34,980 nucleotides of DNA. It comes from CAYVBW01 sp964449995 (GTDB lineage Bacteria > Patescibacteriota > Microgenomatia > UBA1400 > PJMF01). How positions within the stretch are numbered: position 1 is the first letter of the stretch; every line of letters begins with the position of its first letter. Shown piece by piece: positions 15,889 to 22,853 of this stretch. Location of the stretch: NCBI GenBank assembly GCA_964449995.1, contig CAYVBW010000008.1:1-34980 (forward strand), read 5' to 3'. The notes under the pieces are model-generated. The model did not search any database. It saw only the letters and a list, made by a program, of their open reading frames with translations, and was not told where the DNA came from. A program made the translations under genes and the position numbers.

Positions 15889-16935
15889 TTATTTTTTATT
15901 AGTATTGATTTTTTTTAAGATGTCACTTTCAATTTTGCTCAATAGTTTTTGGTTTTGAGCTAATTCATCTTTGGTTGACTCTCTTCCTTGAGCTATTACT
16001 TCATCTTCATATTTATAAAAACTCCCAGATCTTTCAACAACATCTAAATTAACTGCTAAATCTAACACGTCGCCGCTTCTAGAAATTCCATTTTCATCCA
16101 TATCAAATTCTGCTTCTCTAAAAGGTGGAGCTACTTTATTTTTCTTAACTTTTACCCTATGCCTGCTACCTACTACCTCATCTCCTTCTTTAATAGTGCC
16201 AATACGCCTAATATCAACACGCTGTGAGGCATAAAATTTGATGGCGTTTCCACCAGATGTAGTTTCAGGATTGCCAAACAGCACGCCGATTTTCATTCGA
16301 ATTTGGTTGGTAAAAATCACCAAGGTACCTGTTCTGTTGATGGCAGCTGCTAATTTTCTCATTGCTTGGGACATTAATCTGGCTTGAACGCCAACTTGAG
16401 CATCTCCCATTTCGCCTTCAATTTCTGATTTTGGCACTAGGGCTGCTATTGAATCAATGACAACAATGTCAATGCCTCCAGAGCGAATAAGTCGTTCTGC
16501 AATTTCTAAAGCTTGTTCGCCAAAATCGGGCTGGGAGATAAGCATGTCATCCAAATTGACTCCTATTTTTTCAGCTCGAACAGGATCGAGGGCATGTTCT
16601 ACGTCAATAAAAGCAGCTACTCCATTTTGTTTTTGAACCTCAGCTATAGCATGCAAGCAAAGGGTTGTTTTACCTGAAGCTTCAGGTCCATATATCTCAA
16701 CAATTCTACCCTTTGGATAGCCTCCAACACCTAGCGCTAAATCAAGAGATATTGAACCAGAGGGAACAGAGGGAATTTTTTGCACATTTCTAAGAGAGTC
16801 TCCCATTTTCATAATTGAGCCTTTCCCATATTCTTTTTCAATTTGCTGCATAGCTATGTCGACCACTTTATTTTTCTCAGAGTTATCATTTGATTGTTTT
16901 TGACTATTTGTTTTTTTTGAGCTTTTTTTTGCCAT
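15889..16935 (-). CDS. recA: Recombinase RecA
   Basis: RecA binds single-stranded DNA, exchanges strands and promotes LexA-type cleavage. The chosen start (MAKKSSKK) gives 348 residues. Signature sequence: KEYGKGSIMKMGD, Walker A GPEASGKTTL, DVEHALDP, VIDSIAALVPKSE, and the loop region TNQIRMKIGVLFGNPETTSGG. A frame extension of 18 codons begins with GTG at 16989, but the ATG at 16935 has AAAGGA 6 nt upstream and is the family-like start. A TATAAT (16954-16959) lies within the extension and would give a short leader for the ATG; TATAGT also sits 5 nt before the GTG, so the longer form is not excluded. No SOS box was recognised. Confidence 0.95.
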   Translation of the reverse strand: MAKKSSKKTNSQKQSNDNSEKNKVVDIAMQQIEKEYGKGSIMKMGDSLRNVQKIPSVPSGSISLDLALGVGGYPKGRIVEIYGPEASGKTTLCLHAIAEVQKQNGVAAFIDVEHALDPVRAEKIGVNLDDMLISQPDFGEQALEIAERLIRSGGIDIVVIDSIAALVPKSEIEGEMGDAQVGVQARLMSQAMRKLAAAINRTGTLVIFTNQIRMKIGVLFGNPETTSGGNAIKFYASQRVDIRRIGTIKEGDEVVGSRHRVKVKKNKVAPPFREAEFDMDENGISRSGDVLDLAVNLDVVERSGSFYKYEDEVIAQGRESTKDELAQNQKLLSKIESDILKKINTNKK

Positions 16936-16953
16936 GTTTTCCTTTAATCGTGA

Positions 16954-16959
16954 ATTATA
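16954..16959 (-). promoter_or_regulatory. -10 element before recA
   Basis: TATAAT on the minus strand, 18 nt before the recA ATG, with AAAGGA as ribosome-binding site between. No good -35. Confidence 0.4.
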
Positions 16960-17124
16960 TTTAGTTAATAATTTTTGGTTTTTGTTCACTACTTACTATA
17001 CTTAAGGTTTATTAAGAAATGAATAGTGAATTTAGGTTTGATACAGTTTACAATATAATAGCAGTATACTTAAATGGAACTTAAAATTAATAACTGATTT
17101 TGGAAACAAGAGTTAAATTTAAAA

Positions 17125-17198
17125 CGGGCTGTGGCTCAGATGGCTAGAGCACACGCATGGGGTGCGTGGGGTCGCTGGTTCAAGTCCAGTCAGCCCGA
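17125..17198 (+). tRNA. tRNA-Pro (anticodon GGG)
   Basis: A 74-nt cloverleaf. Acceptor CGGGCTG pairs with CAGCCCG, the first pair being C1-G72, which is typical of bacterial tRNA-Pro, with discriminator A. The anticodon stem CACGC/GCGTG encloses the loop ATGGGGT, giving anticodon GGG. T-arm CTGG TTCAAGT CCAG. The 3' CCA is not encoded. A strong terminator follows 7 nt later. The 5' gap to recA contains a TATAAT at 17054-17059 that might belong to its promoter. Confidence 0.95.
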
Positions 17199-17205
17199 CA
17201 TTTTT

Positions 17206-17237
17206 AAAAAAAACAGGAACTAATGCCTGTTTTTTTA
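17206..17237 (+). terminator. Terminator after tRNA-Pro
   Basis: An A-run plus CAGG (17206-17217) pairs with CCTG plus a T-run (17226-17237) over 12 bp around an 8-nt loop; the T-run doubles as the U-tract. Usable in both directions. Confidence 0.8.
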
Positions 17238-17345
17238 AAACTTTAGCGAAAAAGTTTATTTTATTAAATAAAATTGTAATCTATTTCACAGTTTTTTAAT
17301 TTTAGAAAATTCATACTGTAAGTATAGATTTTTATTAAAATATCG

Positions 17346-17351
17346 TACAAT
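17346..17351 (+). promoter_or_regulatory. -10 element for a leaderless peroxiredoxin transcript
   Basis: TACAAT followed by AAAGTT (6 nt) and the ATG at 17358. It supports that ATG as the true start even though the frame is broken downstream. Confidence 0.5.
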
Positions 17352-17357
17352 AAAGTT

Positions 17358-17838
17358 ATGTTAAAAACAGGAGACAAAATTCCAACCACAATCAAAGTAT
17401 ATAACGAAAAAAAAACGATTGGTTACTTTGAAAAAATATTTAAATAAGCCATTGGTTTTGTATTTCTATCCTAAGGATAATACTTTTGGTTGTACTGCTG
17501 AAGCAAAAAATTTTAGAAAACTTAAAAGAGATTTTAATGACTTTGGCATTCAGATTATTGGTATCAGCAAAGATTCTGTTGAAAGTCATTTAGAGTTTAA
17601 ACGTAAACATGAGCTGAATTTTGAACTCCTCTCAGATCCGAAACACAAACTTCAAGAGGCTTTTGGAGTTTGGCAGGAGAAAAGAATGCTTGGACGCAGC
17701 TATATGAGTACAGTTAGGTCAACTTTTTTAATTGATAAGGAGGGGGAAATTGTTAAACACTGGGTTAGAATACAACCAAAAGATCATCCAAAAATTGTGC
17801 TCAGATTTGTTAAGGATAACCCGCTAAAGAAAAAATAA
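17358..17838 (+). CDS. bcp: Thiol peroxidase of the BCP/PrxQ group, frame interrupted at a 9-A run
   Basis: The main frame encodes a peroxiredoxin: LVLYFYPKDNTFGCTAEA holds the peroxidatic Cys, followed by GIQIIGISKDSVESH, LLSDP and TFLIDKEGEI. The family N-terminus (MLKTGDKIPTTIKVYNEKK) is encoded just upstream from ATG 17358, in the frame one base off. Removing one A from the run at 17407-17415 would join both parts as NEKKRLVTLKKYL, a normal family sequence. Without correction the first frame ends at 17447 after 29 codons. A TTG at 17419 could start the second frame but would lose the first strand. So this is a sequencing error, a real frameshift, or poly-A slippage. The BCP resolving Cys five residues after the first is absent (CTAEAK), suggesting a 1-Cys type, and the usual TPGC is TFGC. 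Confidence 0.75.
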
Positions 17839-18088
17839 AATATAATAAATTATAAGCTCGTTAACGAAGTTTATTCTGATTAAAAACTCCGCCAGCTTGT
17901 TTTGTTGAGCAGGGGGAATAAATCAGAATGGGGGTTCTAGGGGGATTCCCCCTAGTGGAGCTTAAGGGTTTAATACTCCCTTAAGCGACAGGGGAGCAGG
18001 CTTTGTTCTTGCAAAGCAAGACAAAACGCTGAGGGGTTTCACCCCTCAGAAATGAGCTCATATTTATTACTAGTACTAATTTGCGAAT
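17839..18088. repeat. Cluster of five consecutive hairpins between convergent genes
   Basis: No gene is visible. Five stems follow each other: ATTCTGATT/AATCAGAAT (17873-17881 with 17921-17929, enclosing an imperfect inner stem at 17888-17897 and 17908-17917); CTAGGGGG/CCCCCTAG (17937-17955); GCTTAAGGG/CCCTTAAGC (17960-17986); TTTGTTCTTGC/GCAAGACAAA with one bulge (18002-18025); CTGAGGGG/CCCCTCAG (18029-18049). The stems are G/C-rich in an AT-rich neighbourhood. None is followed by a clear T-run, so simple termination does not explain them. They could be a structured RNA, a remnant of a mobile repeat, or a transcription barrier between the convergent genes. Confidence 0.65.
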
Positions 18089-18093
18089 TTATT
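18074..18093. repeat. 20-nt dispersed repeat, copy 1
   Basis: TACTAATTTGCGAATTTATT here is identical to 25275-25294. This copy overlaps the stop codon of the gene at 18089-18751. Confidence 0.6.
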
Positions 18094-18751
18094 CTTCTAA
18101 ATCTAAGGGAATTTTTTCTTGAATCCAAGCTGAAGTTTTTTCATACAAAGTGGGCTCAGGCTTTTTGTTGAGCAATACTTCAGATAAAATCGATTTTACA
18201 ACTTCTTTGTCTATTTTCCCTAACATAAGCGCAATTCTCCCGGGAAATCTTAAAGCTTCAATGTTTACTAAGTTTTGATCATATTTTTTATCAAACCAAA
18301 AGCGCCCTAGTTCTTCCCAGTAATACAAATTATTCTCGATCCTGATGCCATAAGTAGTAATTTTGTATATCACATCTTGAGGAGGGATGACCGATAAAAC
18401 ATAAACCAAAAAAACGACTGAAATTACAACTGTGGTGGCCATCAATTGGCCGGAAAATACGAAAATCATAGAAACAAGCAGGGCAATAACTGTTACAGTA
18501 CTAAAATATTTCTTATTGTGTTTTTTAAAAGGTCTGCTGGGGGCTGTCCACTTAAGCACGTCTTCCTCTGGTAAAGGGCGGTACATGCCAGGGGCGATTT
18601 GAGATTCTTCCAGTTTAGTATTGGGAAATTTTTGGTCTTTGTCTGATTTTTGCCCAGCTTGCCCTTGGTTTACTTGTTCGTCAGCCGTTGCTTGCTGAAG
18701 AGATTGATTAGCTTGAGGTGAATCAGATGCTTGAGATTGGGCATTTAGCAT
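18089..18751 (-). CDS. Conserved Patescibacteria membrane protein with PH-like C-terminal domain, unknown function
   Basis: From the chosen ATG it has 220 residues. An N-terminal polar part (Gln, Ser, Asp, Lys) leads to the motif LKWTAPSRPFKK, two membrane helices (about 80-100 and 104-124), then a soluble cytoplasmic domain with ITTYGIRIENNLYYWEELGRFWFD, FPGRIALMLG and a conserved tail ending IPLDLEE. I recall this plan from many Patescibacteria; the domain resembles bacterial PH or DUF5673-like folds, without known function. The frame opens with TTG six codons upstream, but the ATG at 18751 has TATAGT (18758-18763) ending 6 nt before it, which decides the start. It converges on the peroxiredoxin gene across the hairpin cluster. 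Confidence 0.75.
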   Translation of the reverse strand: MLNAQSQASDSPQANQSLQQATADEQVNQGQAGQKSDKDQKFPNTKLEESQIAPGMYRPLPEEDVLKWTAPSRPFKKHNKKYFSTVTVIALLVSMIFVFSGQLMATTVVISVVFLVYVLSVIPPQDVIYKITTYGIRIENNLYYWEELGRFWFDKKYDQNLVNIEALRFPGRIALMLGKIDKEVVKSILSEVLLNKKPEPTLYEKTSAWIQEKIPLDLEE

Positions 18752-18757
18752 ACTTTT

Positions 18758-18763
18758 ACTATA
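18758..18763 (-). promoter_or_regulatory. -10 element for a leaderless membrane-protein transcript
   Basis: TATAGT on the minus strand, spacer AAAAGT, then ATG at 18751. No Shine-Dalgarno sequence. Confidence 0.5.
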
Positions 18764-18850
18764 TAACAAAAAAAGGTTTCAAGCCAACAGGTTATCTGAT
18801 AAAATTAGCTGATTGATGACTCTAGTTAGTTTTGCATTTAGTAAAGTACA

Positions 18851-18933
18851 GGAGGTGTCGCATAGTGGTCAATTGCACTGGTCTTGAAAACCAGAGCCTC
18901 ATGGCTTCGTGGGTTCGAATCCCACCACCTCCG
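18851..18933 (+). tRNA. tRNA-Ser (anticodon UGA)
   Basis: An 83-nt class II tRNA. Acceptor GGAGGTG pairs with CACCTCC, discriminator G. Anticodon stem CTGGT/ACCAG encloses CTTGAAA, giving anticodon TGA. A variable arm AGCC TCAT GGCT and T-arm GTGGG TTCGAAT CCCAC follow. Only CA follows the discriminator, so the full CCA is not encoded. A perfect inverted repeat begins 2 nt after the tRNA. Confidence 0.95.
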
Positions 18934-18934
18934 C

Positions 18935-18976
18935 ATTACTTAAAATATATTGATTTATCAATATATTTTAAGTAAT
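18935..18976. repeat. Perfect 20-bp inverted repeat abutting tRNA-Ser
   Basis: The arms 18935-18954 and 18957-18976 are exact reverse complements separated by TT. The arms are AT-rich (ATTACTTAAAATATATTGAT). No T-run follows, so it is not a standard terminator. It could process or terminate the tRNA transcript, or mark an integration scar at the tRNA 3' end. Confidence 0.8.
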
Positions 18977-18987
18977 ATGGCATAACA

Positions 18988-19168
18988 GTGGGATGAGAAG
19001 TCAAGCAAGTGAGTGAACAAATCATGAATATAAATAGTTCACGAACCTGCTTATACTGGGAGCTGTGCGAGAGCATAGCGAGCAGTAAATCCCACCACAA
19101 AAAACATGATTTTATGTGGGATGAGAAGTCAAGCAAGTTTGAGCGATAGTGAAAACCTGCTTATACTG
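18988..19168. repeat. Two copies of a structured repeat downstream of tRNA-Ser
   Basis: A 23-nt sequence beginning GTGGGATGAGAAGTCAAGC occurs at 18988-19010 and 19116-19138, and AACCTGCTTATACTG at 19044-19058 and 19154-19168. In each copy the conserved ends pair (AAGCA...TGCTT) while the loop between them differs in sequence and length. Copy 1 extends to 19098 and could fold as a three-way junction: outer GTGGGAT/ATCCCAC, the conserved arm, and GCTGTGC-GAGA-GCATAGC with a GNRA-type loop. Positions 19088-19098 also repeat AATCCCACCAC from the tRNA T-arm. The remaining bases to 19283 hold no gene I can see; the promoter of the next gene lies there. Confidence 0.65.
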
Positions 19169-19243
19169 TTTCAAGCTAATACAGCTACATAAACCTAAAC
19201 TGCATTCAGCAAATTAACTCGCTATCCATCAAACTATTTCTGC

Positions 19244-19249
19244 TACAAT
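19244..19249 (+). promoter_or_regulatory. -10 element before the DUF975-like gene
   Basis: TACAAT, about 35 nt before the ATG at 19284, with TAGGA 8 nt before the ATG as a plausible ribosome-binding site. Confidence 0.4.
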
Positions 19250-19283
19250 TAATTTAATTAACAATTTAATCTAGGAATTTATA

Positions 19284-19943
19284 ATGAAAAATTTTTATTT
19301 TTCAAAACGCGAAGCTATCAGTTTTGGTTGGAAGAAGATGAGAGAGAATATGGGTTTTTTAGGTTTAGTGCTGCTATTCACTTTTTTAGTAAGTTCAGGC
19401 TCTACTTTTTTTGAAAGATATTTAAATGACATGTCGCTTTTAAGAAATTTATATGGAATGGTTTTCGCTGTCCTAACCACAATTATTCAAATGGGCTTTC
19501 TTAAAATTATTCTAAAGATACACGATGAACAAGAAGCTGAGTTCTCAGATCTTTTCTCATCTTTTCATTTATTTTTTAAATACTTTATCGCATCTATACT
19601 TTACGGGATAGTGGTTGCTTTTGGTCTAGTTTTGTTAATTGTTCCAGGTATTATTTTAGCTATAAAGTATGTTTTTTATGATTATCTAATTATTGATAAA
19701 GAATTAGGGCCTTTAGAGGCATTAAGAGAAAGCTCAAGAATAACAGGTGGAGTAAAATGGCAACTTTTTATTTTTATGCTTTTAGTTTTTCTTATAAACT
19801 TTGCTGGAATACTATTTTTTGGAGTAGGATTGCTGCTTACAATTCCAGCTACAACAATTGCCACAGCTTATGTTTATCGAAGGCTTTTGGCTAGAGTTGA
19901 GGAAACTCAGCCAACAGAGTTAAGCGAACAATCGGGATTTTAA
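19284..19943 (+). CDS. Polytopic membrane protein, DUF975-like
   Basis: A 219-residue protein with about five membrane helices (24-41, 56-78, 98-120, 121-135, 155-190). The cytoplasmic helix motif PLEALRESSRITGGVKWQLF followed by two membrane helices and TAYVYRRLL is the pattern of the DUF975 / GDPDase-membrane-domain-like group. Such proteins are of unknown biochemical role; some relatives sit near envelope genes. TAGGA precedes the ATG by 8 nt. The next gene begins 37 nt after the stop, possibly in the same transcript. Confidence 0.65.
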   Translation: MKNFYFSKREAISFGWKKMRENMGFLGLVLLFTFLVSSGSTFFERYLNDMSLLRNLYGMVFAVLTTIIQMGFLKIILKIHDEQEAEFSDLFSSFHLFFKYFIASILYGIVVAFGLVLLIVPGIILAIKYVFYDYLIIDKELGPLEALRESSRITGGVKWQLFIFMLLVFLINFAGILFFGVGLLLTIPATTIATAYVYRRLLARVEETQPTELSEQSGF

Positions 19944-19980
19944 CTAGGAAAACTAGCAGAATTCAATTTAGAACACTTTT

Positions 19981-20313
19981 ATGAGAGTTTGGGATTTAGA
20001 TCCAAAATTTCTTTGCCGTAATCATTTATTAGGAGAGCATCGCGAGATACATGCTATCTGGAATATTATCACCTTAAACAAAAAAGGCTATGGCTCGCAT
20101 CCGGAAACTAGAAGGTGGATAGGGAAGCTCAAGGCTCTTTATTTAAGGCATGAAAAAGTGAAGTCAGAAATGATTTTTAGAGACTATCATCATAAAAGTG
20201 AGTTAAATAAAAAATTTGCTCTTGGAAAATCCATTCAGGATAAATTTATCAATACCCCACAAGAGCAAATTAAAATCCTAAAGGATAAAGGCTGCAACTG
20301 TCAGTTTTGTTGA
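19981..20313 (+). CDS. Pyrimidine-dimer DNA glycosylase, T4 endonuclease V-like
   Basis: A 110-residue protein. The start MRVWDLDPKFLCRNHLLGEHREIHAIW aligns by eye with phage T4 endonuclease V (HLMAEYRELPRVF): the catalytic Glu of the YRE motif corresponds to E22 in HRE, preceded by R21. HPETRRWIGKLKALYLRHE continues the pattern of bacterial Pyr_excise relatives. Such enzymes cut the glycosidic bond of cyclobutane dimers and nick the strand by a lyase step using the N-terminal amine. It is shorter than T4 (138) and ends CNCQFC, a possible metal site. The stop TGA abuts the convergent EamA stop at 20314 with no base between. Confidence 0.75.
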   Translation: MRVWDLDPKFLCRNHLLGEHREIHAIWNIITLNKKGYGSHPETRRWIGKLKALYLRHEKVKSEMIFRDYHHKSELNKKFALGKSIQDKFINTPQEQIKILKDKGCNCQFC

Positions 20314-20736
20314 TTATTTGGCAGTAGCAACAATGATTGTGCCAACAGTCATTAAAACGATACCAATTCCTATTGGCAGAGTAATTTTTTCTCTAAGTAT
20401 TAAAGCTGCAAAGATGATTGTTATGACGGTACTTAGTTTATCTACTGGCACTACTTGAGAAACTCTGCCTAACTGAATTGCTCTAAAGTAAAATAACCAG
20501 GAAAGACCAGTTGCCAATCCGGACAAAATTAAGAATATTATAGTTTTTGAGTTTATTTCTGGAATTTCTTTGAGCGTTCCTCTAGAAATAGCAATGCCCC
20601 AGGTGAAAAACAACACAATAGTCGTACGAATGGCTGTGCCAAGATCGGCATTAATATCCTGAAGCCCGATTTTAGCAAAAATTGCTACTAATGCTGCAAA
20701 AATAGCTGATAAAAAGGCATAAATTAACCACATCAT
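20314..20736 (-). CDS. EamA-family half-size transporter
   Basis: A 140-residue protein with five hydrophobic helices, equal to one EamA repeat: LYAFLSAIFAALVAIFAKIGL-like start, WLFYFRAIQLGRVSQVVPVDKLS in the middle and a GIVLMTVGTIIVA end. Full EamA drug/metabolite exporters hold two such repeats, so this one probably dimerises as SMR proteins do. Substrate unknown. TATAAT (20745-20750) lies 8 nt before the ATG, close to the leaderless pattern. It converges on the glycosylase gene with zero spacing. Confidence 0.85.
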   Translation of the reverse strand: MMWLIYAFLSAIFAALVAIFAKIGLQDINADLGTAIRTTIVLFFTWGIAISRGTLKEIPEINSKTIIFLILSGLATGLSWLFYFRAIQLGRVSQVVPVDKLSTVITIIFAALILREKITLPIGIGIVLMTVGTIIVATAK

Positions 20737-20819
20737 ATGAATTGATTATAGTTTATTTAATTAAACAAATCAGTGATATTTTTTACAAAAGCTCATTTTA
20801 TTCTATTGAGTTTTTTTAT

Positions 20820-20825
20820 TATAAT
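20820..20825 (+). promoter_or_regulatory. -10 element before the six-helix membrane protein gene
   Basis: TATAAT about 48 nt before the ATG at 20874, in the divergent gap shared with the EamA gene. No clear -35. Confidence 0.35.
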
Positions 20826-20873
20826 AGCCAACATTACTTTAAATAAAATAATTAAACAATCTTTAACCTTTTA

Positions 20874-21542
20874 ATGACTCAAAGCAAAAAAAGAGTTCTC
20901 ATCTTTTTATTATCTTTAGATATTATTCTTACTATTTTACATATTTTATTTGGCAGACAAAACTTTTTTTTTCACTTGGATATAGAGCATAATCTCCCCA
21001 CTTATTACCAAGGATTTAAACTAATAATCTTTGGAATAATTTTTTTAGTTTGGTTTTTTAAGAGAAAGTCAAATGAAAAAATGCCATTATTTTCTCTTCC
21101 TTTTTCTTTAGGGATGATTTTTATTGGCATAGATGAGGTTTTTGAAATTCATGAAAATATTTATCGAGTTTTTGAACTAACCAATTTTTTTCATCCAGAA
21201 AGAGTAATTGAGGCAACTTTAGATGCAGGCTATCGCTCTTCTATTTGGATAATTTATTATCTGCCAATTATCTTTACTGCTTTAATTTGGCTGGGTTATT
21301 TTTTAAGACATTTTCAAGAAAAATCTAAGGCAGTTTTTAAATTATTGATTTTGAGCTGTTTCCTGGTTTTTATAGTATTTTTAATGGAGATTTTAAGTTC
21401 TAGCGGACTGTTTAGTGATGAAACTTATTTTTGGATGATTACTGTGGAAGAAACAGCCGAAGCTATCTTTGGAACAGCTCTGGTGGCAATAGGTCTTTTA
21501 ACTTTAGGGAAAACAGTAGCCAATAAAGAAATTGTTTTTTAA
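20874..21542 (+). CDS. Polytopic membrane protein with conserved acidic/His motif, unknown function
   Basis: A 222-residue protein with about six membrane helices. Between helices lie GIDEVFEIHENIYR (about 84-97) and TVEETAEAIFG near the C-terminus, both rich in Glu, Asp and His inside or next to the membrane. Such placement could bind a metal, as in membrane hydrolases, but no family is recognised with confidence. The start is preceded by no clear Shine-Dalgarno site. The CapA-like gene follows 36 nt later on the same strand and may be cotranscribed. Confidence 0.6.
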   Translation: MTQSKKRVLIFLLSLDIILTILHILFGRQNFFFHLDIEHNLPTYYQGFKLIIFGIIFLVWFFKRKSNEKMPLFSLPFSLGMIFIGIDEVFEIHENIYRVFELTNFFHPERVIEATLDAGYRSSIWIIYYLPIIFTALIWLGYFLRHFQEKSKAVFKLLILSCFLVFIVFLMEILSSSGLFSDETYFWMITVEETAEAIFGTALVAIGLLTLGKTVANKEIVF

Positions 21543-21578
21543 TAACGCTGTTTAGTTTCTGTTTATCATTTTATTTTT

Positions 21579-22616
21579 ATGCCGAGAGCTTTACGCTATT
21601 TCTTATTCTTCTTCTTGGGCATTGGTTTGGGATTTATTTACTTACTAATGACCCAGACTCCTTTAGAAAGAGTGAACTTAGGCAACAATGCCCTGTGGAT
21701 TGAAAAAGCCATTGTTCCAGCTCAGCATGATTCTACTTCTAAAATGAGGATTCTTTTTGGGGGAGATTTAATGTTTGACCGCAATGTCCGCATCCTGGCG
21801 GAACAGATTGGCTATGATAACCTAGTTACTTCAGAATTAAAACAACTTTTCTTTGACCATGATTTAGTAATTGCAAATTTAGAAGGCCCAATTACTGACA
21901 ATAATTCTTTAAGTGTTGGGACAGGACCAGGGGATCTTCACAATACGCGCTTCACTTTTGATCCAGTAGTTACACAATGGTTAGCAGATCATAATTTTCA
22001 ACTGGTTAATTTAGGCAACAATCATTTATTAGATTTTGGAGTAGAGGGAGTTGAAACCACCTATCAATATCTAGATCAGGCGAGTGTGTCTTATTTTGGC
22101 TGGATCGGACCAGCGCCTGCAGTTGAGCTGTTTAATAAAATATCTACCACCTTAGTGTTAAATGACTTAAATATCGGTTTGGTGAACTATAACCAGTTTG
22201 GGCAGCAAACTATAGAGAGCGTGTTGTCAGAAATTTCTACACTTAAAGATCAAGTAGATTATTTAATTGTTTTTACTCACTGGGGAATAGAGTATGCACC
22301 TGAAGCTAATGCTGTTATTACTAAGCAAGGAAGACAGTTTATCGAATCAGGTGCTCATTTAGTCATTGGTACCCATCCGCATGTGATTCAGCCTTATGAA
22401 GATTACCTGCATGGCAGGATTTACTACTCATTAGGAAATTTTATTTTTGATCAATATTTTTCAACAGAGGTAAAGAGGGGCCAGTTGGTGCAGTTAGAGT
22501 TAGAGCTTATTGATCAGGAGGCAACTCCTAGTGCTAGTTTTAGAGAATTTGAGGTGTTGATGGAGCCCAATCAGGCGGTACAGCTATCAACTGAGTCTGC
22601 AGAACCAAATATTTAG
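21579..22616 (+). CDS. CapA-like metallophosphoesterase (poly-gamma-glutamate capsule protein family)
   Basis: A 345-residue protein. Residues 5-24 form a membrane anchor. The PGA_cap domain has ILFGGDLMFDR, IANLEGP, NLGNNHLLDFG, FTHWGIEY, IGTHPHVIQP and YSLGNFIFDQ, all the metal-binding Asp, Asn and His blocks of calcineurin-like phosphoesterases. In Bacillus CapA takes part in poly-gamma-glutamate export; in other bacteria relatives without the rest of that pathway are common and their substrates unknown. No capB, capC or pgs genes are nearby, so a capsule role is not supported here. The C-terminal about 30 residues are polar. Confidence 0.85.
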   Translation: MPRALRYFLFFFLGIGLGFIYLLMTQTPLERVNLGNNALWIEKAIVPAQHDSTSKMRILFGGDLMFDRNVRILAEQIGYDNLVTSELKQLFFDHDLVIANLEGPITDNNSLSVGTGPGDLHNTRFTFDPVVTQWLADHNFQLVNLGNNHLLDFGVEGVETTYQYLDQASVSYFGWIGPAPAVELFNKISTTLVLNDLNIGLVNYNQFGQQTIESVLSEISTLKDQVDYLIVFTHWGIEYAPEANAVITKQGRQFIESGAHLVIGTHPHVIQPYEDYLHGRIYYSLGNFIFDQYFSTEVKRGQLVQLELELIDQEATPSASFREFEVLMEPNQAVQLSTESAEPNI

Positions 22617-22853
22617 TAACTGCATTTTTAAAGCTGCCTTTTTTCCATAACAATTTCCTATTGTTTTTTTATTCCAAACTCTTTAGTATTAATCACAATA
22701 CAAAATTCAATGTGGCGAGAACACTTATTTGTTTTCGCTCCCAAGTAACAGATCTTTTGTCATAAAAAACAAAAGAGGATAACCAAGCGAGCTAAAGCAA
22801 GTAGGTGTTTTTTTATTAATAATCATTCATTATTTATCTAATTTATCCTAAAA
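22617..22853 (+). other. Gene-free leader of guaB with two hairpins
   Basis: No gene. GCGAGAACA (22715-22723) pairs with TGTTTTCGC (22730-22738) over 9 bp with one G-U, and TCTTTTGT (22753-22760) pairs with ACAAAAGA (22769-22776) over 8 bp. AGCGA at 22786-22790 could compete for the TCGCT of the first stem. A T7 run follows at about 22808. A regulated leader for guaB is possible; I could not match a known riboswitch. Confidence 0.35.

Noticed and set aside
18936..19136. A 66-codon minus-strand ORF over the repeats
   Set aside because: It is created by the palindrome and repeats, has no ribosome-binding site or recognisable protein features.
18988..19138. Possible CRISPR: a 23-nt direct repeat occurs twice
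   Set aside because: Only two copies, 105 nt of intervening sequence that itself folds, a second shared block inside each unit, and no cas genes.
20311..20313. Reassignment of TGA as sense codon, known from some Patescibacteria
   Set aside because: TGA ends genes cleanly (20313 and 24304) and release factor 2 is present; no gene needs TGA read as an amino acid.
21579..22616. Capsule (poly-gamma-glutamate) synthesis locus
   Set aside because: Only a CapA-like phosphoesterase is present; the ligase and other cap/pgs genes are not in the window.
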